A stretch of 64,000 nucleotides of DNA from Gigaspora rosea (lineage: Eukaryota; Glomeromycota; Glomeromycetes; Diversisporales; Gigasporaceae): contig QKWP01000233.1 in the NCBI GenBank assembly GCA_003550325.1, positions 201,645 to 265,644 on the forward strand, read 5' to 3'. A model generated the notes under the pieces. That model ran no database searches. It was not told the DNA's origin and saw only the letters and a program-made list of their open reading frames with translations. Below, in pieces: positions 57,259 to 64,000 of this stretch. Position 1 is the first letter of the stretch. Each line of letters opens with the position of its first letter. Position numbers and translations under genes: made by a program.

Positions 57259-60200
57259 TTAATCAGCGGAAAGCAAATGAGAATTAATTTATATTTACCC
57301 ATGGCTTCTGCTGGTTTGAATGCTTCAGAAATATCAAGTTCGCTGATAGATTGCTCCTGTGAAGTCGTTGATAATGTAGGAATAATTTTACCTTCTAATA
57401 ATTTATTTTTTATCTTAATTTGTTCTTCATTTAACTCATCATGTTCATTATTAAGAATTATTTCCCATTCTTGCAATTGATCATAAACCTCTTTAACAGT
57501 TGGCCGTTTCATTGGATCTTTATCCATACATTGTTTTGCAAATTTTATATAAACATCAGGTGTTCCTAATGCAAATTCTGGTCGCAATCCATTAATTATG
57601 TCCAAACTAAGATTGGACGTTTTATTTGATATATTTTCAAAAGGTTTTTTTCCAGTTGTCATTTCAGACATAATTGCACCTAAGCTATAAATATCTGATT
57701 CTTTCGTAGGTTGTTTTCCTAATAACACTTCAGGTGCTGAATAAGCTACTACTCCATATATTTCTATATTTGTAGATGATTCATTTATTTTTCTGGATAA
57801 TCCTAAGTCTGAAATTTTTGGTTCTACACTTATTTTATCACCTACATTTAATGAAATTACTGCTACTTGATTGCCTACAGAATAGGGTAAAGTTACAACA
57901 TTTCTTGTATTAATCATAAGTATATTGCGACTGTGAAAATCACCATGAATATAATTTTGATGAATATAATCTAAATTATCGGTAATTGAACAAAGAATAT
58001 TTATTTTTTGTTTCCAGTCAAGAGTTTCAAAATTTTCAGATAGATATTTTCGGAGGTCTCCTTTGTCGGCATATTCAAAAACCATTAGATATTTTTCTTC
58101 TTCGGAATTATAAGTAATTCCATATATTTCTATTCCATATTTATCTAGGCTAAATCTGTTGAGTTGACATTCATAATGTATTTTAAACTAGTATGATTAA
58201 ATAATTAATCAAATTATTAGTATTTATTTATTATTTAAATATTTATAGAACATTAATTTATTTCTTCTTACCTCATTAAAAAAATCTGTTAATCCATTTA
58301 AACTTTTAAGGGCCACTTTGCATTTTACTCGAGATAATGATACATCAAAATAATTTTTACCTTTATGGTATGTTCGTTTACCATCAATCCAAGTTGCAGA
58401 ATAAACCGTGCCAAAACCACCTTCACCAATTTTTTCAACATTTTCTAATTTGTTATATGGTATAAACTCGATTACTTTATTGTAATACTTAGAATTTATT
58501 TGTTCAGATTTTATAAAATTATCTATTTCAGAATTTCCACTAGTCCATTTTTGGTTTGTGTGAGGATCACAAAAACGACAATAATAAAATCCAGTATTAA
58601 ATTCTTTACAATTTGAGCAGGTTCCAAATCTCAAATAATTCTCGCCTGTAAGATTTGTTTTAATTCCGTATGATTTATTTAAATCTAAAAGCGCTTCTTT
58701 ATATCTGCGCATAACTTGATAAGTTAATCCACGATTATATAAAGTTGTATTATTTGGTTCTATTTCTAATGATTTATTTAAGTCTGCAAGTGATTCTTCG
58801 AATCTTTTAAGCATTCGATAAATTATTGCACGATTATTTAATGCTATTGCATTATTTGAATCAATTTCTAAAAATTTATCAAAATCTTCAAGTGATTTTT
58901 CATATCTACCAATACGATAATAATTTAATCCACGACTATTTAATGCTGCTAAATAATTTGGATCAATTGTTAATGCTTTATCTAAATCTGCAAGTGATTC
59001 TTCATATCTGTCAAGTTGATAATAAGCAAATCCACGATGATTTAAAGCTGTTGCGTTATTTGGATTAATTTCTAGTGATTTATTTAAATCTGCAAGTGAT
59101 TTTTCATATCTGCCTAACTGCCGGTAAGTTTCTCCACGATTACTTAATGCTATTGCATTATTTGGGTCAATTACTAATGATCTATTTAAATCTTCAAGTG
59201 ATTCTTCATATCTATCAATTTTTTGATAAGTTACTCCACGATTATTTAAAGCTATTGCGTTATTTGGATCAATTTCTAAGTATTTGTTTAAATCTGCAAG
59301 AGATTCTTCATATCTGCCTATTTCACAATAAATTTCTCCGCGATTATTTAATGCTTGCAAATAATTTGGATCAATTTTTAATGCTTTATCTAAATCTGCA
59401 AGTGATTCTTCATGTCTTTTCATGTTTAGATAAGTTCCTCCACGATTACTTAATGCTGGTAAAAAATTTGGTTCAATTTTTAATGCTTTATTTAAATCTG
59501 CAAGTGATTCTTCGTATCTGCCTAGCTCTCGATAAGTTTCACCACGATTAACTAATGCTAGAACATTATTTGGATCAATTTCTAATGATTTATTTAAATC
59601 TGCAAGTGATTCTTTATATCTGCCTATCCGCCGATAAGTTTCTCCACGATTACTTAAATTGTTGCATTATTTGGATCAAGTTCTAATGATTTATTTAAAT
59701 CTGTAAGCGATTCTTCATATCTGCCAATTTGATGATAGGCTATTCCACGATTACTTAAAGCTGTTGCATTATTTGGATCAATTTTTAATGATTTATTTAA
59801 ATCTGCGAGTGATTCTTTATATCTGCCTAGACGACGATAAGTTTCTCCACGATTACATAAAGTTTTTGCGTTATTTGGATCAATTTTTAATAATTTATCT
59901 AAATCCTCAAGTGATTCTTCATTTTTGCCAATTTTTCGATTCGTATATCCGCGATTACTTAAAGCTGCTACATGATTTGGATCAATTTCTAATGATTTAT
60001 TTAAATCTACAAGTGATTCTTCATATCTACCAATTTGATAATAAGTTAATCCACAGTTATTTAAAGCTGTTGTATTATTTGGATCAATTTCTAATGATTT
60101 GTTTAAATCTGCAAGTGCTTCTTCATATCTGCCTAACTGTCGATAGATTTCTCCACGATTAATTAAAATTGTTGCATTATTTGGAATAATTTCTAGTAAT

Positions 60201-60676
60201 ATGTTTAAATCAACAAGTGATTCTTTATACTTTCCTATTTTAATATGATGCATAAAGCGCGTCATTAATGTAGCATAGCTTGCCTTGAAATAATTTAATG
60301 CTAATGCATTATTTGGTTCAATTTCTAATATTGTATATAAATCCTCGGTTGACTTCTCATATCTACCCATCATTTGATAAGTCACTACACGATTGTGCAA
60401 CGCTATTGTGTTATTTGGATTAACTTTTAATAATTTATTTAAATCTGTAAGCGACTCATCATATCGACCTATCTTTTGATAAGCTAATCCACGAATTCCT
60501 AATGTTACTAGATTATTTGGTTTAACTCGTAAAGATTTATTTAAATCAACAAGTGATTCATTATATTTGCCTACCAAATAATAAATTAATCCACGATCAT
60601 TTAATACTGTTGAATTATTTGGTTCGATATCTAGCAACTTGTTTAAATCTACGAGCAAATTTTCATATCCACTCAT
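57228..60676 (-). CDS. TPR-array TKL-type protein kinase, one frameshift, 3' end altered
   Basis: Exon 1 is 60676-58272. The GT-AG intron is 58271-58188. Exon 2 is 58187-57299 up to a GTAAAT donor, or to the TGA at 57228 if read through. About nineteen 34-residue TPRs (GRYEESLADLNKSLEIDPNN type, 102-base DNA repeat) fill residues 1 to about 660. A CxxC/CxxC zinc-binding patch (CSNCKEF, YYCRFCDP) follows at about 690. The kinase domain (about 740-1010) has GEGGFGTVYSA, Lys in KCKVALKSL, a catalytic loop YIHGDFHSRNIL, DLG instead of DFG and YSAPEVLL. TPRs bind partner proteins, so this is probably a soluble signalling kinase. At about 59655-59662 one base is missing, compared with neighbouring repeats, and a stop follows. 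The start is the ATG at 60676. Confidence 0.85.
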
Positions 60677-61735
60677 ATTGTTAATTGCTAAAACTTTAAA
60701 TTCTAATTCATGTAATCAGTTAACTTTTAAAGTCGTGTGAGTATTTATCAAATTTTTATCTTCAGAATGTGATTACACAAATATGATGTGTCCTCTGTTT
60801 ATCATTTATTTTGTGAAATATTATTGAAACTTGTAGTACATTTGTAGAACATTTTATCATAATCATGATGTAACACTACTCGCCAAGCAAACTAATTTTT
60901 TGAAAAATAATCTAAATTGGTAGTGGAGTCATATAATTCTTATATACTGTAATTTCATGCACATTTTTGTTTTTTACCATTGTTTTATTGCCTAAAAAAG
61001 TATTTAAACTACACAAATAATTATTGACCAATTACTTGGTATGAGTAACGAAACCTTCGATAAGTTAAATACTCACAATAAGAAAATTAATATAAACTAG
61101 TTTGTAATAAATTCTCACGAGTAATTATGTATCAGTGATAAACATTTAATATAGCAAAGTTTTATTGTGACTCATATTTATCCTTTCTTATGCCGAGAGT
61201 TAACTGCTTTGTTGTATAGATCTGAAAATTAGAAAATTTTATGATTGTGATTCTGAAGAATTGATCATAATAAACATAAAATTTGGACTTTATCTTAATA
61301 TGCAGCTTAAATGCTTAGTAGTTTTTTTAAGCTTAACTTTTTAGACCCATATTCGTGTTAGACGTAAGTCTCATGATTTCGGACTATCCAGGGGCAGAAT
61401 GATCACACATGTAAGTACTTACTTACAGTACAGCTGTATGTATAATTTCGAAAAAATTCCTTAATCGAAAATCACTACATGTATGTACGTACGCACGTAT
61501 TTGAAAAACAATCAGCTATTTTAGTTTTTGAAGATATAATTTCTTGAAGCTTCATTTTTTCTTGGTTAGCACAAATTTATAATAGTTCATCAATGAATAG
61601 ATTAATAAAAATGCTAAAGAGAGGCACTTGAGAAAACATTTTGACTTGCAACTTCTTTTTAATTATATATAAGATAGCTGCGCGACGCAGTCGCGCTAAA
61701 ACCAGGAACGTAAATAACGATTTTGTAATATACTT
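60677..61735. promoter_or_regulatory. Upstream region of the TPR-kinase
   Basis: AT-rich, with no gene. It contains a strong small hairpin at about 61682-61697 (gcgcgacgcagtcgcgc). No promoter element is assigned. Confidence 0.3.
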
Positions 61736-62033
61736 TGAATTAATATATTTGTAACCATAGGTTACAATAACCAGGGTCCATAACTAAGCCCAGATGTAAT
61801 ATAGTTAGGGTTAGGGTTTAGTATAATATTAAGGTTAGGGTTAGAGTTAAGTTTAGGGTTAGGGTTGTGATCGTCTAGAGTTAGGGTTAGGGTTAAAGTC
61901 AAGATTACTACAAAATCGCGAGAGGAGCATTTTTTGTTAGTAACACAACAGGGTTACCCTAGTAAAATTTTGAGTTATTAACAATTTTATAAAATGTGGT
62001 TACAGTAACCATGGCTACAAATATATAAATTCA
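61736..62033. mobile_element. MITE carrying TTAGGG repeats
   Basis: Inverted ends tgaatt(a/t)atatatttgta(a/g)ccat, continuing ggttac, bound 298 bases. The left half holds about ten TTAGGG or TTAGGGTT-type units with gaps (61805-61890). It is non-coding. It may use these units as filler, or may have captured telomeric repeat DNA. Confidence 0.75.
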
Positions 62034-62685
62034 TATAATTAAGGAATCATTTTAAATAATGCTTAGAGGCCTACTCCCTCCTACCTTTATATATGAAAAT
62101 TGTTAGGTTTTTATATGTAATTTCAAAAATTTTTGACACTTTCTAAAAAATCACCTGATATTTGATACCTCCCTTATACTTTTATACCTTTATACTTTAC
62201 TTTTATACTTTAATACTTTTATACTTTTATACTTTATCTTTTATTCTTTTGTACTTTATTAAAAAATGTATAAACTCTAGCTTTTTGTCCTTTTTATAAT
62301 AGACTCAGATTTTTTATTTTCCTTCTCCAATATTTAGGAATAGTTTTATCTCTTAAAAATTGTATCAAAATAAATAAAAATAGATCTTTGTCAAATAAAT
62401 ACTCTCTTGCTTTTAATAAATATCTATTAAACTACTCTAGTAAAATAATATTCTATCTATCAGGGAGGACCTTTGTATTTTTTGGAAATGCACAGGTCTG
62501 ATAATGAGGTAGTTGACCAATCATAAAACAGTTTTTTATCCACGTGATACACTGTCAATAAAAACAGATAGATAATCATTAAACATATTACAATTTCTTT
62601 CGTAACTTTGAAGCAAACTAACTCGCATTGTAAATAAATAAAACAGTAATAAAACTATTCACCCAGATTAAAAAAAATAACTAAT
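62034..62685. other. Low-complexity and AT-rich spacer
   Basis: Bases about 62165-62265 are a degenerate run of atactttt/tatacttta. Otherwise nothing is recognised. Confidence 0.5.
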
Positions 62686-63025
62686 AATCACCACAGGTGA
62701 TTATCACCTGTGATCTACAATGCATAAAAAAATAAACAAAACAAACAACTTTTATTAAATAAAAATTAAATCTCTTTAATATTAGGGTAAGGGTAAAGGT
62801 TAGAGATTATGGTAGGGCTTTATATATAGTAAAATTTAGTGAGAAATTTTTTTTTGCATAAAAAAAAGTAGTTTCATAGACAAAATTTTAAATTAGAAGC
62901 AATTTTAGCAATTTTTTAAAAAATTTTTTGTTTTTGTTACACAAAAATTGATCTACATGTTACACCTGATCCTGAATTTTAATTGGTAAATTGACTACAG
63001 GTATAATCACCTGTGGTGTAAATTA
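62686..63025. repeat. Inverted repeat with caccacaggtgattat ends
   Basis: caccacaggtgattatcacc (also an exact inner palindrome cacaggtga/tcacctgtg) at the left is mirrored by aggtataatcacctgtggtg at the right. It is probably a MITE of about 340 bases. The interior has a degenerate ttagggtaagggt stretch (about 62782). Confidence 0.6.
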
Positions 63026-63203
63026 GCAATTTCCCAGATTAAAATATAGCTTATAAACACAAGAGCTTTATTAAAAAGTTTCTTATAACAAGTTACACAC
63101 CCTTTATTCCCATTTTTTATACTTCATCTATAATTAACAAAACTATACTATTGCATATATAAAATGAATCTAATGTCTCATAGAGAATACACATAACTTT
63201 TGA

Positions 63204-63337
63204 AAACAGTCTACATAAATTTATAAATAAAAAAACAAGTTAATTATTTGGATAACAAAAGAAAAAAGATAAACAGTCTACATAAATTTATAAATAAAAA
63301 AACAAGTTAATTATTTGGATAACAAAAGAAAAAAGAT
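63204..63337. repeat. Exact 67-bp tandem duplication
   Basis: Bases 63204-63270 are repeated without change at 63271-63337 (unit aaacagtctacataaattta...). It is either a very recent duplication or an assembly artefact. Confidence 0.92.
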
Positions 63338-63530
63338 AAAAAAACAAAAAAATAATATTAAAAGTTTATAAATTAAGCAATACAATATATTTTTATTACT
63401 TTCTGCTACATAGTAAACAATACTTCAACTCTTAGTGTATCTACTTTTTATTGTATGATTTAGCATAATTCACCATGATTCAACAAAGAGATGCTTGCTA
63501 GAAAGTATTTTGTTAATAAAGTGTTGTATC

Positions 63531-63708
63531 AGGACCTCGAAATATACATAGATAGGTCAGGTATGAGTTTGCTTATTTTTGAGGTTTTTTATGCAGATTT
63601 TTTCTATTTATAGTAATTTTTTGCTTGTTTTAAAGTTTTTTTTGCAGATCTTTCCTTTTTAGTAACACTATAATTAACCTGACCTATCTATATATATTTC
63701 GGGGTCCT
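63531..63708. mobile_element. hAT-like MITE, AGGACCC family, copy 2
   Basis: Ends are AGGACCTCGAAATATACATAG and its near-complement. The flanks carry the exact 8-bp duplication GTTGTATC (63523-63530 and 63709-63716). Internal motifs ttgcttatttttgagg and ttttctatttatagtaattt match copy 1 (21613-21783) in the opposite orientation. Confidence 0.9.
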
Positions 63709-63716
63709 GTTGTATC

Positions 63717-64000
63717 GATTGTTATTTTTTTAAGTTTGCTTAGATCTAAAAAATTCTGGGTTTACAGTACTATGACATATAATACTTGTGTAATATCGAT
63801 TACAGAAATCATTAAAAACAAAAGTCCCCCTGCTATTCTACTTTTATATTGCTTTATATTATTTTTGACTCTAAAGAGATTTTTGTTACTATGTACTATA
63901 TTGCAAATACTATATTAAAGGCTATAGTTGCTTGTTATACTATAAGAATTATGTTATAAAAAACTAAAAAGATTAAATAACAAATTGAATATATAAATTT
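63717..64000. other. Window end, no gene recognised
   Basis: AT-rich, with no family resemblance in any frame. Confidence 0.4.

Noticed and set aside
58826..60162. Long plus-strand open frames across the TPR array
   Set aside because: They are antisense to the TPR repeats. Their periodic leucine-rich translation (DQFLMIYLNLQVILHI) is a by-product of the 102-base repeat.

Overview
The window looks like nuclear DNA of an arbuscular mycorrhizal fungus close to Rhizophagus (Glomeromycotina). The DNA is very AT-rich, and introns are short with GT-AG ends. The gene families are those expanded in that lineage: BTB-BACK-TLDc proteins, tyrosine-kinase-like (TKL) kinases joined to TPR or Sel1 repeats, and abundant hAT, MULE, Helitron and Tc1-type elements. 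This assignment is inferred from family content, not from a database search.

Layout. 1-2500 holds repeats and small inverted-repeat elements (MITEs). 2534-4405 (+) is a two-exon BTB-BACK-LRR gene. 4500-8000 holds more inverted-repeat elements, two of them long. 8083-8870 is a decayed gene of unknown family. 9422-13573 (-) is a dead Helitron in which HUH-Rep and Pif1-type helicase motifs can be read. 14300-16800 holds two MITEs and another decayed gene. 16800-22350 is AT-rich with no gene recognised. 22409-24575 (-) is an intact-looking 13-exon aldo-keto reductase that includes an 18-base exon. 26146-32794 fits one large hAT element invaded by a 2.5 kb array of palindromes and other repeats. 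33299-34386 (-) is a broken TKL kinase. 34423-34876 is a tRNA-type SINE with a 16-bp target duplication. 34994-35387 and 45434-45740 are two parts of one Sel1-repeat gene split by a 10 kb hAT element (35388-45433). That element carries a nearly complete transposase, and a MULE is nested inside it and is itself cut by a MITE. 46700-50400 holds paired and nested MITEs. 51203-52842 (-) is an intact BTB-BACK-TLDc gene. 55313-55850 (-) is the 3' part of an unknown gene. 57228-60676 (-) is a TPR-array plus kinase gene with one frameshift and an apparently lost last exon. 61700-64000 holds repeats.

Only three host genes look functional as written: BTB-LRR, aldo-keto reductase and BTB-TLDc. The TPR-kinase is one base from being open. 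The BTB proteins (cullin-3 adaptor type) and TKL kinases suggest ubiquitin-ligase and signalling repertoires, but no operon-like cooperation is expected or seen. The notable content is the modular reuse of domains (the same BTB-BACK front end with either TLDc or LRR behind it) and a dense, datable nesting of transposons.
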